Positions 8,150-17,849 of a stretch of 64,000 nt of DNA are shown one piece after another. Origin of the DNA: Leucobacter sp. OH1287 (GTDB lineage: Bacteria > Actinomycetota > Actinomycetes > Actinomycetales > Microbacteriaceae); assembly GCF_003859945.1 (NCBI RefSeq), contig NZ_RQYM01000002.1, forward strand, positions 1 through 64,000, given 5' to 3'. Position 1 is the first letter of the stretch. Each line of letters opens with the position of its first letter. A program made the position numbers and the translations under genes. The notes under the pieces were generated by a model. The model saw only the letters and a program-made list of their open reading frames with translations. It ran no database searches and was not told the origin of the DNA.

Positions 8150-10264
8150 GTGGCACAAGACGTGCTCACCGACCTGAATAAGGTCCGCAACATTGGCATC
8201 ATGGCTCACATTGATGCCGGTAAGACCACAACAACCGAACGTATCCTGTTCTACACAGGTGTTAACCACAAGCTCGGTGAGACCCACGACGGTGCGTCAA
8301 CAACCGACTGGATGGAGCAGGAGAAAGAGCGTGGTATCACCATCACTTCTGCTGCTGTTACCTGTTTCTGGAACGGCAACCAGGTTAACATCATTGACAC
8401 CCCTGGCCACGTTGACTTCACCGTTGAGGTGGAGCGTTCACTGCGCGTCCTTGACGGCGCAGTGGCTGTGTTCGACGGTAAAGAGGGTGTAGAGCCACAG
8501 TCTGAGACAGTGTGGCGTCAGGCAGACAAGTACGAGGTTCCTCGTATCTGCTTCGTTAACAAAATGGACAAGATGGGCGCCGATTTCTACTTCACAGTAG
8601 ACACAATCGTTAGCCGTCTTGGTGCAAAGCCACTGGTTATGCAGCTGCCAATCGGTGCAGAGGCTGACTTTGTTGGTGTTGTCGACCTGCTCTCAATGAA
8701 GGCCTTCGTTTGGCCAGGCGACGCCAAGGGTGACGTAACCCTCGGCGCCGAGTACGAGGTGCAGGAGATCCCAGCGGATCTCAAAGAGAAGGCCGAAGAA
8801 TACCGCGCCCAGCTCGTTGAGACTGTTGCTGAGAGTGACGAAGCACTGCTTGAGAAGTACTTTGACGGTCAGGAACTGACAATCGACGAAATCAAGGGTG
8901 CGATCCGCAAGCTCGTTGTGAAGAACGAAATCTTCCCAGTGTTCTGTGGATCAGCGTTCAAGAACCGCGGCATCCAGCCAATGCTTGACGCGGTTGTCGA
9001 TTACCTGCCTAACCCGCTTGATATCGGATCCATCCAGGCGCACGATGTGCGTGACGAGGAGAAGGTTATCGAGCGCAAGCCAGCAGCTGACGAGCCATTC
9101 TCTGCGCTCGCCTTCAAGGTTGCTGTGCACCCGTTCTTCGGTCGTCTCACCTATGTGCGTGTTTACTCAGGTAAAGCTGAGTCAGGTGCGCAGGTTGTTA
9201 ACTCAACCAAGGGTAAGAAAGAGCGTATCGGTAAAATCTTCCAGATGCACGCCAACAAGGAGAACCCTGTTGACGAGCTGACCGCTGGTAACATCTACGC
9301 GGTTATCGGTCTGAAAGACACAACAACCGGTGACACCCTGTGTGATCCAAACAACCAGGTTGTGCTTGAGTCAATGACCTTCCCAGAGCCTGTTATCGAG
9401 GTTGCTGTGGAGCCAAAGACCAAGGGCGACCAGGAGAAGATGTCAACCGCGATCCAGAAGCTCGCGGAAGAGGATCCAACATTCCGCGTCAGCCTGAACG
9501 CAGAAACCGGCCAGACCGTTATCGCGGGTATGGGCGAGCTGCACCTCGACATTATTGTTGACCGCATGAAGCGCGAGTTCAAGGTTGAGGCAAACGTTGG
9601 TAAGCCACAGGTTGCCTACCGTGAAACCATTCGCGGCACCGTTGACAAGCACGAATACACTCACAAGAAGCAGACCGGTGGATCCGGTCAGTTCGCGAAG
9701 GTACAGATCGCGATCGAGCCACTTGAGGTAGAGGGTGACAACATCTACACCTTCGAAGACAAGGTGACCGGTGGTCGTGTGCCACGTGAGTACATCCCAT
9801 CAGTTGACGCTGGTATCCAGGACGCAATGGAGTACGGTATTCTCGCCGGATTCCCAGTCGTTGGCGTGAAAGCAACCCTGCTTGACGGTCAGTACCACGA
9901 CGTTGACTCATCTGAAATGGCCTTCAAGATCGCCGGCTCAATGGCGTTCAAAGAGGCAGCCCGCAAAGCAAACCCTGTTCTGCTCGAGCCAGTAATGGCT
10001 GTTGAGGTTCGTACCCCAGAGGAGTACATGGGTGACGTTATCGGCGACCTGAACTCACGTCGTGGTCAGGTGCAGTCGATGGAAGACGCATCGGGTGTTA
10101 AGGTAGTGCGCGCGCTTGTGCCACTGTCTGAAATGTTTGGTTACATTGGTGATCTCCGCTCAAAGACCAGTGGTCGTGCGGTGTTCTCAATGGTGTTTGA
10201 CTCATACGCTGAGGTTCCAAAGAACGTTGCGGATGAGATCATTCAGAAAGCTCAGGGCGCTTAA
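8150..10264 (+). CDS. fusA: elongation factor G
   Basis: EF-G is the translocation GTPase, also active in ribosome recycling. The 704-residue product has the G1 loop [10 protein letters not shown] near residue 19, G3 DTPGHVDF, G4 NKMDKMGAD, and the domain IV-V end that contacts the decoding site. Translation starts at GTG 8150 with SD AGAGGAG. It is the third gene of the str operon. A long hairpin and a new promoter separate it from tuf. Confidence 0.99.
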   Translation: MAQDVLTDLNKVRNIGIMAHIDAGKTTTTERILFYTGVNHKLGETHDGASTTDWMEQEKERGITITSAAVTCFWNGNQVNIIDTPGHVDFTVEVERSLRVLDGAVAVFDGKEGVEPQSETVWRQADKYEVPRICFVNKMDKMGADFYFTVDTIVSRLGAKPLVMQLPIGAEADFVGVVDLLSMKAFVWPGDAKGDVTLGAEYEVQEIPADLKEKAEEYRAQLVETVAESDEALLEKYFDGQELTIDEIKGAIRKLVVKNEIFPVFCGSAFKNRGIQPMLDAVVDYLPNPLDIGSIQAHDVRDEEKVIERKPAADEPFSALAFKVAVHPFFGRLTYVRVYSGKAESGAQVVNSTKGKKERIGKIFQMHANKENPVDELTAGNIYAVIGLKDTTTGDTLCDPNNQVVLESMTFPEPVIEVAVEPKTKGDQEKMSTAIQKLAEEDPTFRVSLNAETGQTVIAGMGELHLDIIVDRMKREFKVEANVGKPQVAYRETIRGTVDKHEYTHKKQTGGSGQFAKVQIAIEPLEVEGDNIYTFEDKVTGGRVPREYIPSVDAGIQDAMEYGILAGFPVVGVKATLLDGQYHDVDSSEMAFKIAGSMAFKEAARKANPVLLEPVMAVEVRTPEEYMGDVIGDLNSRRGQVQSMEDASGVKVVRALVPLSEMFGYIGDLRSKTSGRAVFSMVFDSYAEVPKNVADEIIQKAQGA

Positions 10265-10277
10265 CCATCGCCCGGAA

Positions 10278-10312
10278 GCTGTGTGCCAGGTTAATTTTCC
10301 CTGGCACACAGC
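10278..10312 (+). terminator. 13-bp hairpin between fusA and tuf
   Basis: Arms 10278-10290 and 10300-10312 are perfect complements around a 9-nt A/T-rich loop. There is no T run, so it may be an attenuator or RNase site that separates fusA and tuf mRNA levels. Confidence 0.55.
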
Positions 10313-10319
10313 GGCTCTG

Positions 10320-10349
10320 TTGGCAATCGGCTGGCAGAGTTAGTATCAT
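10320..10349 (+). promoter_or_regulatory. tuf promoter
   Basis: TTGGCA (10320-10325) and TATCAT (10344-10349) are 18 nt apart. The leader that follows can form a stem between TGCATCG (10363-10369) and CGATGCA (10396-10402). A separate promoter fits the need for excess EF-Tu. Confidence 0.6.
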
Positions 10350-10426
10350 AAATACAAAATGCTGCATCGTTCCCGCGAAATCCGTCGTGGGGTGGCGATG
10401 CACGAGATGTCCTGAGGAGGACCATA

Positions 10427-11620
10427 GTGGCGAAGGCTAAGTTCGAGCGCACAAAGCCGCACGTAAACATCGGTACCATCGGTCACGTTGACCACGGTAA
10501 GACCACCCTGACTGCGGCTATCTCTAAGGTACTTGCTGACAAGTTCCCATCAGAGACCAACGTACAGCGCGACTTCAATACCATTGACTCAGCTCCGGAG
10601 GAGCGCCAGCGTGGTATTACCATTAACATTTCTCACGTAGAGTACGAGACCGAGAAGCGTCACTACGCACACGTTGACGCTCCAGGTCACGCTGACTACA
10701 TCAAGAACATGATCACCGGTGCTGCTCAGATGGACGGCGCAATCCTCGTGGTTGCTGCAACCGACGGTCTGATGGCACAGTCAAAGGAGCACATCCTGCT
10801 CGCTAAGCAGGTTGGTGTTCCATACCTGCTCGTTGCACTCAACAAGTGTGACATGGTAGATGACGAGGAGATGCTCGAGCTCGTTGAGATGGAGGTTCGT
10901 GAAGAGCTTTCAAAGAACGGCTTCGACGGTGACAACGCTCCTGTAGTTCGCGTATCAGGCTTCCAGGCACTCGAGGGTGACGAGAAGTGGACCGAGTCAA
11001 TTCTCGAGCTCATGAACGCTGTTGACGAGAGCATTCCTGACCCAGTACGTGACAAAGACAAGCCATTCCTCATGCCAATTGAGGACGTATTCACAATCAC
11101 CGGTCGTGGAACTGTTGTTACCGGCCGTGCCGAGCGTGGTACCCTGGCTATCAACTCTGAGGTTGAGATCGTAGGTCTGCGTCCAACCCAGAAGACCACC
11201 GTTACTGGTATCGAGATGTTCCACAAGCAGCTCGACGAGGCTTGGGCTGGCGAGAACTGTGGTCTGCTGCTCCGCGGAACCAAGCGTGAAGATGTAGAGC
11301 GTGGCCAGGTTGTTGTACAGCCAGGCTCAATCACCCCTCACACCAACTTCGAGGGCAGCGCATACATCCTGAAGAAGGAAGAGGGCGGACGCCACAACCC
11401 ATTCTTCACCAACTACCGTCCACAGTTCTACTTCCGTACCACTGACGTAACCGGTGTTATCTCACTCCCAGAGGGAACCGAGATGGTTATGCCTGGTGAC
11501 ACCACCGACATGAGCGTTGAGCTGATCCAGCCAATCGCTATGGAGGAGGGCCTCGGCTTCGCTATCCGTGAGGGTGGCCGTACCGTAGGTGCTGGTACCG
11601 TAACCAAGATCATCAAGTAA
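10427..11620 (+). CDS. tuf: elongation factor Tu
   Basis: EF-Tu delivers aminoacyl-tRNA to the ribosome. The length is 397 residues. The P-loop [11 protein letters not shown] is near residues 19-29, G3 is DAPGHADY, and G4 is NKCDMVDD. The N-terminus [20 protein letters not shown] is canonical. Translation begins at GTG 10427 with SD GAGGAGG. Codon use is strongly biased to C- and G-ending preferred codons, as for a highly expressed gene. A strong terminator follows. Confidence 0.99.
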   Translation: MAKAKFERTKPHVNIGTIGHVDHGKTTLTAAISKVLADKFPSETNVQRDFNTIDSAPEERQRGITINISHVEYETEKRHYAHVDAPGHADYIKNMITGAAQMDGAILVVAATDGLMAQSKEHILLAKQVGVPYLLVALNKCDMVDDEEMLELVEMEVREELSKNGFDGDNAPVVRVSGFQALEGDEKWTESILELMNAVDESIPDPVRDKDKPFLMPIEDVFTITGRGTVVTGRAERGTLAINSEVEIVGLRPTQKTTVTGIEMFHKQLDEAWAGENCGLLLRGTKREDVERGQVVVQPGSITPHTNFEGSAYILKKEEGGRHNPFFTNYRPQFYFRTTDVTGVISLPEGTEMVMPGDTTDMSVELIQPIAMEEGLGFAIREGGRTVGAGTVTKIIK

Positions 11621-11655
11621 GGTCACTTACCCAAGATCTGAACTGTCAGGTTCAT

Positions 11656-11690
11656 AAAAAGGGCTCCGTGCTTCGGCACGGAGCCCTTTC
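11656..11690 (+). terminator. tuf terminator with UUCG tetraloop
   Basis: Arms 11658-11671 and 11676-11689 form a 14-bp perfect stem closed by TTCG, with A residues before and T residues at the end. It closes the str operon. Confidence 0.9.
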
Positions 11691-11819
11691 GCTATCCACT
11701 GGCGGGGCTGGGGTGTTAGCTGTCAGCGTGTGTGAGCTGCACGATAAGCTTTGGGATTAGTGTCATAAAGTGTGGCATAAATCCCGGTTCTGCCCTGTAA
11801 TCACAAGCGAAACCAGGGG

Positions 11820-11844
11820 TGAATAATAGCCGAACCATTATTCA
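11820..11844 (+). repeat. inverted repeat upstream of the transposase
   Basis: TGAATAAT (11820-11827) and ATTATTCA (11837-11844) are perfect complements; half of the right arm recurs as ATTCAA at 11851. It could be an operator or a hairpin that protects transposase translation from read-through transcripts. Confidence 0.4.
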
Positions 11845-11903
11845 ACGACTATTCAACACCAATAAGCGTTTTTATGCTAGTGACATTCTGACACCGTTAG
11901 AGG

Positions 11904-13104
11904 GTGACAACTAACCGACCTAAGAGCGATATCTGCAGCAAACCAATGCACAAAAACGGGGTACACCCAACAACGAAACGCACTCGTTGGACATGCCGAA
12001 TCTGCGGCGCTTCAACCATACGCAGAAGAACAGACAAATCCTCTGCAGTCTTGTTTCAACTGTTTATAACCTGGATCAGTAAGAAAGCCCTTGCTTAACG
12101 AGCTAGCTGCAGCATCCGGCGTCTCACGCAGCACCCTTGCCCGTAAGTTCCAAATGTTTTGGTTTGTTACACCACCACGTCCCTTACAGACCGGTGAGAT
12201 CTATGACCAAGTGATGATTGACGGCACCTATTTCGGTCGTTCTGACTGCCTGCTTATCGCCCGTAACAGTGAGCATGTGCTTGCCTGGCAGTGGTGTAAG
12301 CGTGAAAACAAGCTCAACTATCAACGACTGTTAGGCAGGATTGTTCCACCGGTGATGGTGATTACCGACGGTAACTATGGTGCTTTACGGGCTTTAGAAA
12401 CTGATATGCCAGAGGTTGTAATACAACGTTGCTTGTTCCATATAAGAAGCCGGGTAACCCAGCTGGTAACGTTACGGCCTAGAACTCAGGCTGGCCGTGA
12501 TCTGCAAAAGCTTGCCCGCTATCTGCTTCATATAACCACAATCGAGCAGGCTCAGGCATGGGAAATAGAGTTCAGGCGCGCCTACCATAAACACGCCAAA
12601 TGGTTAAACGAGCGTACTTACCGTAACCAGGTGCGCAGGGAGGAAGTACCAAGATATGTTCGCAGTGATCAAAGGTGGTGGTTTACTCACAAGAACACGC
12701 GTGATGCATATAACTCGGTGATGACTCCGTTGAAAAGGGGGCATCTGTTCAAGTATTTACTGTTTGACAGGCAAGACAGTCCAGCAGCGGCGGCTAGTAC
12801 TACAAACAGTGTTGAGAGTCTTAACTCGCTTATCAAACTGTTTAATCGTTTGCACCGGGGAAGAACGCCCGAGCATCGAAGGCGGGCTGCGGAATGGTTG
12901 CTTTACCTGCACACTGAGGGGTGTGAGGATCCGGTAGTAATCGCTGCTCGGCAGAACTACGGGAAAGACGCATACGAGCGGGCACGCGCGTTAGGTAAGC
13001 AGGAAGCGAAGAAAACCGAGCAAAAGTTAACAGTCCAGCACTTCCAGGACGAGGCGATGTTTGAAGAGGGTATTTGGGTTAGAAAAGGGTGGGCCGGGCG
13101 TTAG
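11904..13104 (+). pseudogene. IS1249-like transposase, frameshifted
   Basis: Two overlapping frames encode one transposase. The first (11904-12098, GTG start) holds the N-terminal zinc ribbon (CSKP...CRICGAS pattern) typical of IS1249-like proteins. The second (12091-13104) holds the catalytic domain with D44 (IDGTYFG), D93 (ITDGNYG), the C/H motif near CLFH, and E242 (NSVESLN). A +1 (or -2) shift somewhere in 12070-12095 is needed to join them. No classic slippery heptamer is evident, so mutation is more likely than programmed frameshifting. Both parts otherwise look well conserved, pointing to a recent lesion or a sequencing error. Confidence 0.8.
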
Positions 13105-13116
13105 ACACGCCCGGCC
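13092..13116 (+). terminator. hairpin at the transposase end
   Basis: Arms GGCCGGGCG (13092-13100) and CGCCCGGCC (13108-13116) are perfect. They lie inside the IS just before its right inverted repeat. There is no T tract. Confidence 0.5.
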
Positions 13117-13153
13117 GATGCCACACATTTTGACACTTAACCCTAATTCGCGG

Positions 13154-13171
13154 GTGGATCCGGGGATCCAC
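13154..13171. repeat. palindromic pair of GGATCC sites
   Basis: GTGGATCC and GGATCCAC face each other around GG just outside the right IS end. It is the densest case of the GGATCC hexamer that recurs across the window. Confidence 0.5.
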
Positions 13172-13175
13172 ACAC

Positions 13176-13209
13176 AAAAAGGCCCCGAGGTGTTAACCGC
13201 CCCGGAGCC
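13176..13209 (-). terminator. terminator of the antitoxin-like gene
   Basis: On the minus strand a GGCTCCG stem pairs with CGGGGCC (one G-T pair) and is followed by five T (AAAAA at 13176-13180 on the plus strand). Confidence 0.65.
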
Positions 13210-13256
13210 TAAAGCCTCACCGATAGCTGGCAACTGATGCCAGCCAAACAGTTAGA

Positions 13257-13457
13257 TTACTCGCCGATCTTGTCGTCGAGGTTCTTGCGAACGTCCTCGA
13301 TTTTATCCTCGAACTTGCCGCCGGTAACCTTGTTAGCCAGGTTAGCTGCGCCGTCAAGCACGCTGTCAGAAACAGACTCTGCCTTGTCGCTCTTCAGCGC
13401 ATCCTTACCCTTCTCGGTGAGGTCGCCAATCTTGCCTTTAATCTCTTCCAGACCCAT
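13257..13457 (-). CDS. small antitoxin-family protein (Rv0909/MT0933-like)
   Basis: The 66-residue, highly charged, helical protein MGLEEIKGKIGDLTEKGKDA... resembles the MT0933/Rv0909 antitoxin family of actinobacteria. The start at 13457 is chosen over a longer frame because an AAAGGGGGG SD lies just upstream and the family begins MG. No toxin-like ORF is adjacent, so a toxin-antitoxin role is not supported here; it could instead be a CsbD-like stress protein. It has its own terminator. Confidence 0.6.
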   Translation of the reverse strand: MGLEEIKGKIGDLTEKGKDALKSDKAESVSDSVLDGAANLANKVTGGKFEDKIEDVRKNLDDKIGE

Positions 13458-13516
13458 AAGAGCCCCCCTTTCTCGTAGTGTGCCGCACCCAATTTGAGTG
13501 CCTAACACAGTGTGGG

Positions 13517-13532
13517 CACGCAAGCTTGCGTG
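13517..13532. promoter_or_regulatory. 16-bp perfect palindrome in divergent promoter region
   Basis: CACGCAAGCTTGCGTG is a perfect palindrome, flanked by GTGG and CCAC. It lies between the minus-strand antitoxin-like gene and the plus-strand dehydratase, in the position expected for an operator controlling one or both. Confidence 0.5.
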
Positions 13533-13633
13533 ATCCACCCACAAAACATTATTCCGCATAAACCCGGGTCTGCACCTAAATACAAGCTGAAAGCGCTAAC
13601 ATCTATAGGGTAAGGAAACCGGAGAGAAAAGTA

Positions 13634-15412
13634 GTGGCAACATTTAAACCCTCAGCACCGCCACCCGGTGCTGCGCGCAGCGGCGCACTATTTATGCTGG
13701 TAGACAGCGTTGCCTGGGCGCTAGCTATCTTTGTCGCACTAATTTTGCGCTTTGACTTTGATTTCGGGCGGATCAACCCACAGTGGACGGCGCTGGTAAT
13801 CGGCGCTGCCGTGCTGCTACAGCTCGGGCTCGGTTGGCTGTTCTGGCTCTATCGTAGACGCTACGCGGTGTCGAGCTTCGACGAGGTGCGGGCGCTTGTG
13901 CTCTGCACGACAGCGGTGATGGTGCCAACCTGGGTGCTCGCCTACGCGGTCGGTTACGGGCACGGGATCCCGCGTAGCACCGTCATAATCGCGGCGCCGG
14001 TAGCCTGCAGCATTATGGGCTTCGTGCGCTACCTCACCCGCATTAACCACGAAAACCGGTTAAAGCCGGGCGCTGAGGCGGAACGCACCCTCGTCTACGG
14101 CGCCGGATACGCCGGCAGTATCACCGCTCGGAGGCTGCTCACCGACCAGGTTGCCGCCTACCTGCCGGTCGGCTTCCTCGACGACAGTGACACCCAAAAG
14201 AACGTTGAGGTGCGCGGTGTGCGCGTGCTCGGCAAACTGGAGGACGTAGCCGAGGTCGCAAACAAGTATCGTGCTTCAAAACTGATCGTCTGTATCGGAG
14301 ACGCCGACGCTGCGATGCTCAGGCGCGTCAGCAACTACTGTGACGCGGCGGGCGTTGACGTCATGGTGATGCCGCCGGTGGACCAGATCCTCAACGGCAC
14401 AAAAGCGTTCGAGGACGTGCGCGCGCTATCAATCGAGGATCTGATCGGCAGACACCCGGTGAGGCTCGAAACCTCCTCAATCGCGCACTACCTGCAGGGT
14501 AAGCGGGTGCTGGTGACGGGGGCGGGTGGATCCATCGGTTCTGAACTCTGCAGGCAGCTCACCCAGTTTGCTCCCTCCGAACTGATTATGCTTGACCGCG
14601 ATGAGAGTGCGTTGCAGACGACCCAGATTTCAATCCGCGGTAACGGTCTGCTCGACACCAAAGAAGTTGTGCTCAACGATATACGTGACGCTGAAGCGCT
14701 TGAACAGATCTTCTTAGAGCGCCGCCCGGAGGTTGTGTTCCACGCGGCCGCGCTGAAACACCTGCCGATGCTTGAACAGTACCCGGAGGAGGCTTGGAAA
14801 ACCAACATCCAGGGCACCCTCAACGTGCTGCGTGCAGCCCGCGCCGCCGGCGTTAAAACCTTCGTCAACATTTCAACCGACAAGGCCGCCAACCCGACAA
14901 GCGTGCTCGGGCATTCAAAGCGCGTCGCCGAGAAACTAACCGCCTGGATGGCCGGTGAAACCGGCGAGCGATACCTGTCGGTGCGCTTCGGCAACGTTAT
15001 CGGCAGTCGCGGATCCATGCTCCCCACCTTCGAGAAACTCATCGCCTCGGGTGGTCCGATCACGGTGACCCACCCGGAGGTGACCAGGTTCTTTATGACC
15101 ATCCCGGAGGCGTGTCAGCTGGTGATCCAGGCGGGCGGTATCGGGCGACCAGCTGAGGTGCTGATCCTCGACATGGGGGAGCCGGTGAAGATCCTCGACG
15201 TTGCTAAGCGGATGATCGCGCAGTCCGGCAAAGACATTGAGATCGTGTTCACTGGCCTGCGCGAGGGCGAAAAACTGCACGAGGAACTGGTTGGCCGCGG
15301 CGAGGGCGACGAGCGCCCCTTCCACCCGAAGATTTCACACGCTAAGGTTAAGTCCATAACCCCCGAGGTGCTCGACCACGACGGCTGGTTTGAGCGACTA
15401 CAAAAGGCATAA
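13634..15412 (+). CDS. membrane nucleotide-sugar 4,6-dehydratase/epimerase (FlaA1/CapD-like)
   Basis: A polysaccharide biosynthesis protein that likely converts a UDP-HexNAc at the membrane. Four N-terminal membrane segments lie within about residues 17-135. A first Rossmann motif, YGAGYAG (155-161), is followed by the SDR domain with GAGGSIG (296-302). The active-site region ISTDKAANPTSVLGHSKR carries the Lys typical of inverting 4,6-dehydratases of this class. The length of 592 residues fits. Translation begins at GTG 13634 with SD GGAGAG. It is followed after 4 nt by a WecA/TagO-like transferase, so the pair probably starts a surface glycan on a lipid carrier. Confidence 0.88.
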   Translation: MATFKPSAPPPGAARSGALFMLVDSVAWALAIFVALILRFDFDFGRINPQWTALVIGAAVLLQLGLGWLFWLYRRRYAVSSFDEVRALVLCTTAVMVPTWVLAYAVGYGHGIPRSTVIIAAPVACSIMGFVRYLTRINHENRLKPGAEAERTLVYGAGYAGSITARRLLTDQVAAYLPVGFLDDSDTQKNVEVRGVRVLGKLEDVAEVANKYRASKLIVCIGDADAAMLRRVSNYCDAAGVDVMVMPPVDQILNGTKAFEDVRALSIEDLIGRHPVRLETSSIAHYLQGKRVLVTGAGGSIGSELCRQLTQFAPSELIMLDRDESALQTTQISIRGNGLLDTKEVVLNDIRDAEALEQIFLERRPEVVFHAAALKHLPMLEQYPEEAWKTNIQGTLNVLRAARAAGVKTFVNISTDKAANPTSVLGHSKRVAEKLTAWMAGETGERYLSVRFGNVIGSRGSMLPTFEKLIASGGPITVTHPEVTRFFMTIPEACQLVIQAGGIGRPAEVLILDMGEPVKILDVAKRMIAQSGKDIEIVFTGLREGEKLHEELVGRGEGDERPFHPKISHAKVKSITPEVLDHDGWFERLQKA

Positions 15413-15416
15413 CACC

Positions 15417-16532
15417 GTGACCGCATCACTAACCACACCAACGCTGCTAACCGCCGCCGGCACGCTGATAATCAGCGCGCTGCTAACACCGGTTGTGCGG
15501 GCGCTGCTGGTGCGGTTCCGGGTGTTTGATGTGCCAAACGCGCGCTCCTCACACACCGTCACGGTTGTTCGCGGTCTCGGCATCGCGGTGTGGGCGGCGA
15601 TGCTAATCGCCTCACTCGCGGTGATCGGCGCGGGACTGCTCAACATCGGGGTGTTCGGCGCGGTGTTCGGTGCGGTGTTTAGCACTGCGGGGTCAGGCGC
15701 CAGTGCCGCGGGTGGATCCTGGCTCCTCGCCGCCACGCTGTTTGCGGTGTTAAACCTCACCGTTGTGCTCGGCCTAATCGAGGACCTGCGCGGCCTCAGC
15801 GTGAAATCCCGCTCGGCGCTGCAGCTGCTCGCCGCGATTCTTATCGCTGTGTTACTGGTTGCGCTCGCGAGCCCGCCGCCGCTCGCCGCGATCCTGACGG
15901 TGCTGTTCGGAATCCCGTTCATCTCCAGTTTTATTAACGTCGCCAACTTCATGGACGGCCTCAACGGAATCAGCGCCCTGCACGGCATTATCGGCGGCGT
16001 CTGCTTCTGGCTGCTCGGCACCCACCTGCACAGCCCCGCGCTCGCAATCGCCGGCGCAATCACCGCCGCCGCGTTCCTCGGCTTCCTGCCGTGGAACCTG
16101 CTCGGCTACGGCTTCCTCGGCGACGTCGGCAGCTACCTCCTGGGAACCGTGCTGGTGAGCCTCAGCTTCGCGGCCCTGCTCGCCGGATCCCCGCTGCTCG
16201 CTGCAATCTCGCCGCTGGTGATCTACTTTGGTGACGTCGGATGGACGCTGGTGAGACGGATCCGCCGCGGCGCCAAATGGCATGAGGCACACCGTGAGCA
16301 CGCCTACCAGCGCCTACAGCAGCTCGGCATGAGTCACCTTACCGCATCCGCGATCACCGCCGGGTTTACCGCGGCCGCCGTTGCGCTCGGTCTGCTCAGC
16401 GCCGTCTGGCAGGGGCCGCTTGCCTTTGCGGTGCTTTTGGCGGGTGGATCCGTGATCCTGCTGTGCTATCTCAACCTGCCGCGCCTGCTGCCCGCTGCGC
16501 TGCCAGCAGTGTTCCCGAAAAAACAGCGCTAG
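15417..16532 (+). CDS. polyprenyl-phosphate sugar-1-phosphate transferase (MraY/WecA/TagO family)
   Basis: An integral membrane transferase of about 371 residues with roughly ten hydrophobic segments. Family motifs are visible: DVPNARSSHTVTVVRGLG after the first helix, NFMDGLNG with the catalytic Asp region, and FLGDVGS. It should load a sugar-1-phosphate onto undecaprenyl or decaprenyl phosphate. GTG 15417 is preferred to the TTG at 15390 because it follows the previous stop by 4 nt with AAAGG upstream; the longer frame would add nine residues inside the neighbour. The exact sugar is unknown. Confidence 0.85.
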   Translation: MTASLTTPTLLTAAGTLIISALLTPVVRALLVRFRVFDVPNARSSHTVTVVRGLGIAVWAAMLIASLAVIGAGLLNIGVFGAVFGAVFSTAGSGASAAGGSWLLAATLFAVLNLTVVLGLIEDLRGLSVKSRSALQLLAAILIAVLLVALASPPPLAAILTVLFGIPFISSFINVANFMDGLNGISALHGIIGGVCFWLLGTHLHSPALAIAGAITAAAFLGFLPWNLLGYGFLGDVGSYLLGTVLVSLSFAALLAGSPLLAAISPLVIYFGDVGWTLVRRIRRGAKWHEAHREHAYQRLQQLGMSHLTASAITAGFTAAAVALGLLSAVWQGPLAFAVLLAGGSVILLCYLNLPRLLPAALPAVFPKKQR

Positions 16533-16560
16533 CAGCCGAAAAGTGGGCGACACGCCCGGG

Positions 16561-16590
16561 TTGCAAAGAAGCTTAAAGTTGTGGGAGAAT
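16561..16590 (+). promoter_or_regulatory. candidate S10 operon promoter
   Basis: TTGCAA (16561-16566) and GAGAAT (16585-16590) are 18 nt apart. It is the best candidate in the 338-bp gap, giving a leader of about 270 nt. Confidence 0.4.
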
Positions 16591-16596
16591 AGCTAA

Positions 16597-16870
16597 GTTC
16601 AGTACTTCTGCGCCTGAATTTCTTTGGTGCGCTTGAATCACTGTGAGTTTGTGCGCTTTTTGTGCCGCTCGCAGCGGACGATGCCGCCCACGGGTAGACG
16701 CGCCAGGCAGCTGTTAATTTAACGGCCTGCTTGTTGCTGTGCTCGCGCGGCGGTCCGTGCCAGTCACGGATTGACAGAATCGGCTAGTTGCATAACGCAG
16801 CCAGCTGCCGTAAGACGTCCAATGCCACGCCCACAAGCGATGGTATGACGCGATAGAAAGAGAGAGTCAC
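16597..16870 (+). promoter_or_regulatory. long structured leader of the S10 operon
   Basis: No gene is seen in 16533-16870. Local stems include CCGCT/AGCGG (16665-16669 with 16673-16677) and TCCGTG/CACGGA (16754-16759 with 16765-16770), and GTGCGC occurs as a direct repeat (16628, 16651). The position and length suggest an S10-type leader, which in E. coli is bound by L4. The binding fold itself is not recognised here. Confidence 0.4.
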
Positions 16871-17179
16871 ATGGCGGGACAAAAAATCCGCATTCGACTA
16901 AAGTCATATGACCACGAGGTCATTGACAGCTCTGCACGCAAGATCGTTGACACGGTTACCCGTGCCGGAGCTACTGTGATCGGCCCTGTGCCACTTCCAA
17001 CAGAGAAGAACGTGATCGCAGTTATTCGTTCACCACACAAATACAAGGACAGCCGCGAGCACTTCGAAAAGCGCACACACAAGCGCGTGATCGACATCGT
17101 CGATCCAACCCCGAAGGCTGTTGATTCGCTGATGCGTCTCGACCTGCCGGCTGACGTCAACATCGAGATCAAGCTATAA
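16871..17179 (+). CDS. rpsJ: 30S ribosomal protein S10
   Basis: S10 is a 30S head protein and, as NusE, an antitermination factor. The 102-residue product starts [19 protein letters not shown], the canonical form, and has the [12 protein letters not shown] loop. ATG 16871 follows an AAAGAGAGAG purine tract. It is the first gene of the S10 operon, 8 nt before rplC. Confidence 0.98.
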   Translation: MAGQKIRIRLKSYDHEVIDSSARKIVDTVTRAGATVIGPVPLPTEKNVIAVIRSPHKYKDSREHFEKRTHKRVIDIVDPTPKAVDSLMRLDLPADVNIEIKL

Positions 17180-17187
17180 GAGGAATC

Positions 17188-17847
17188 ATGTCTGCAGTAA
17201 CCAACAAGACTGTTAAAGGTCTGCTGGGCACAAAGCTTGGCATGACCCAGGTGTGGGATGAGAACGGCGCTGTTGTACCAGTGACCGTTATTGAGGTAGC
17301 TCCGAACGTGGTTACCCAGATCCGCACCCCAGAACTCGACGGCTACAGCGCTATTCAGATCGCTGCCGGCCAGATTGACCCACGCAAGGTAACCAAGCCA
17401 GCGGCTGGTCACTTTGCTAAGGCAGGCGTTACCCCGCGTCGCCACCTCACCGAGGTGCGCACCGCTGACGCTGCCGACTACGAGCTCGGTCAGGAACTGA
17501 CCGTTGCTGAAACATTTGAGGCCGGCCAGAAGATCGACGTTGTCGGAACTTCAAAGGGCAAGGGCTTCGCTGGCACCATGAAGCGCCACAACTTCAAGGG
17601 CGTGGGCGCATCACACGGTCAGCACCGTAACCACCGTAAGCCTGGTTCTATTGGTGGCGCGTCCTTCCCAGGTCGCGTTTTCAAGGGACAGCGCATGGCT
17701 GGTCGTATGGGTGGCGAGCGAGTCACCGTACAGAACCTCACCGTTCACGCGGTTGACGCTGATAAGAACGTCATCCTGGTTAAGGGTGCTGTTCCGGGCC
17801 CGCGTGGTCGTCTCGTATTTGTCCGCAACGCTGTGAAGGGAGCCTAA
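17188..17847 (+). CDS. rplC: 50S ribosomal protein L3
   Basis: L3 is an early 50S assembly protein with a finger reaching the peptidyl-transferase region. The length is 219 residues; the N-terminus has [17 protein letters not shown] and the finger contains [25 protein letters not shown] precedes the ATG. Two nt separate it from rplD. Confidence 0.98.
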   Translation: MSAVTNKTVKGLLGTKLGMTQVWDENGAVVPVTVIEVAPNVVTQIRTPELDGYSAIQIAAGQIDPRKVTKPAAGHFAKAGVTPRRHLTEVRTADAADYELGQELTVAETFEAGQKIDVVGTSKGKGFAGTMKRHNFKGVGASHGQHRNHRKPGSIGGASFPGRVFKGQRMAGRMGGERVTVQNLTVHAVDADKNVILVKGAVPGPRGRLVFVRNAVKGA

Positions 17848-17849
17848 CT

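Larger units (their letters stand above)
11753..13143 (+). mobile_element. IS1249-like insertion sequence (IS256 family)
   Basis: The 1391-bp element is bounded by imperfect 26-bp inverted repeats (11753-11778 and 13118-13143, about 22 of 26 identical, both starting GGG and ending GTGTGGCAT). Inside is a transposase with a Zn-ribbon start and IS256-type DDE residues. The 8 bp flanking the two ends (TAAGCTTT and TAATTCGC) are not duplicates, so the insertion is old or the flanks have rearranged. It lies between the tuf terminator and a small antitoxin-family gene. Confidence 0.85.

Noticed and set aside
12070-12098. Programmed -1 frameshift in the transposase
   Set aside because: Joining the frames needs +1 or -2, and no A6G or similar slippery heptamer is present.
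11745-13151. Target-site duplication of the IS
   Set aside because: The 8-bp flanks share only TAA; not a duplication.
13257-13457. Complete toxin-antitoxin pair
   Set aside because: No toxin-like ORF is adjacent to the small antitoxin-family gene.
15398-16301. Long minus-strand ORFs opposite the sugar-phosphate transferase
   Set aside because: The plus strand has clear family motifs; the minus frames are shadows with biased composition.
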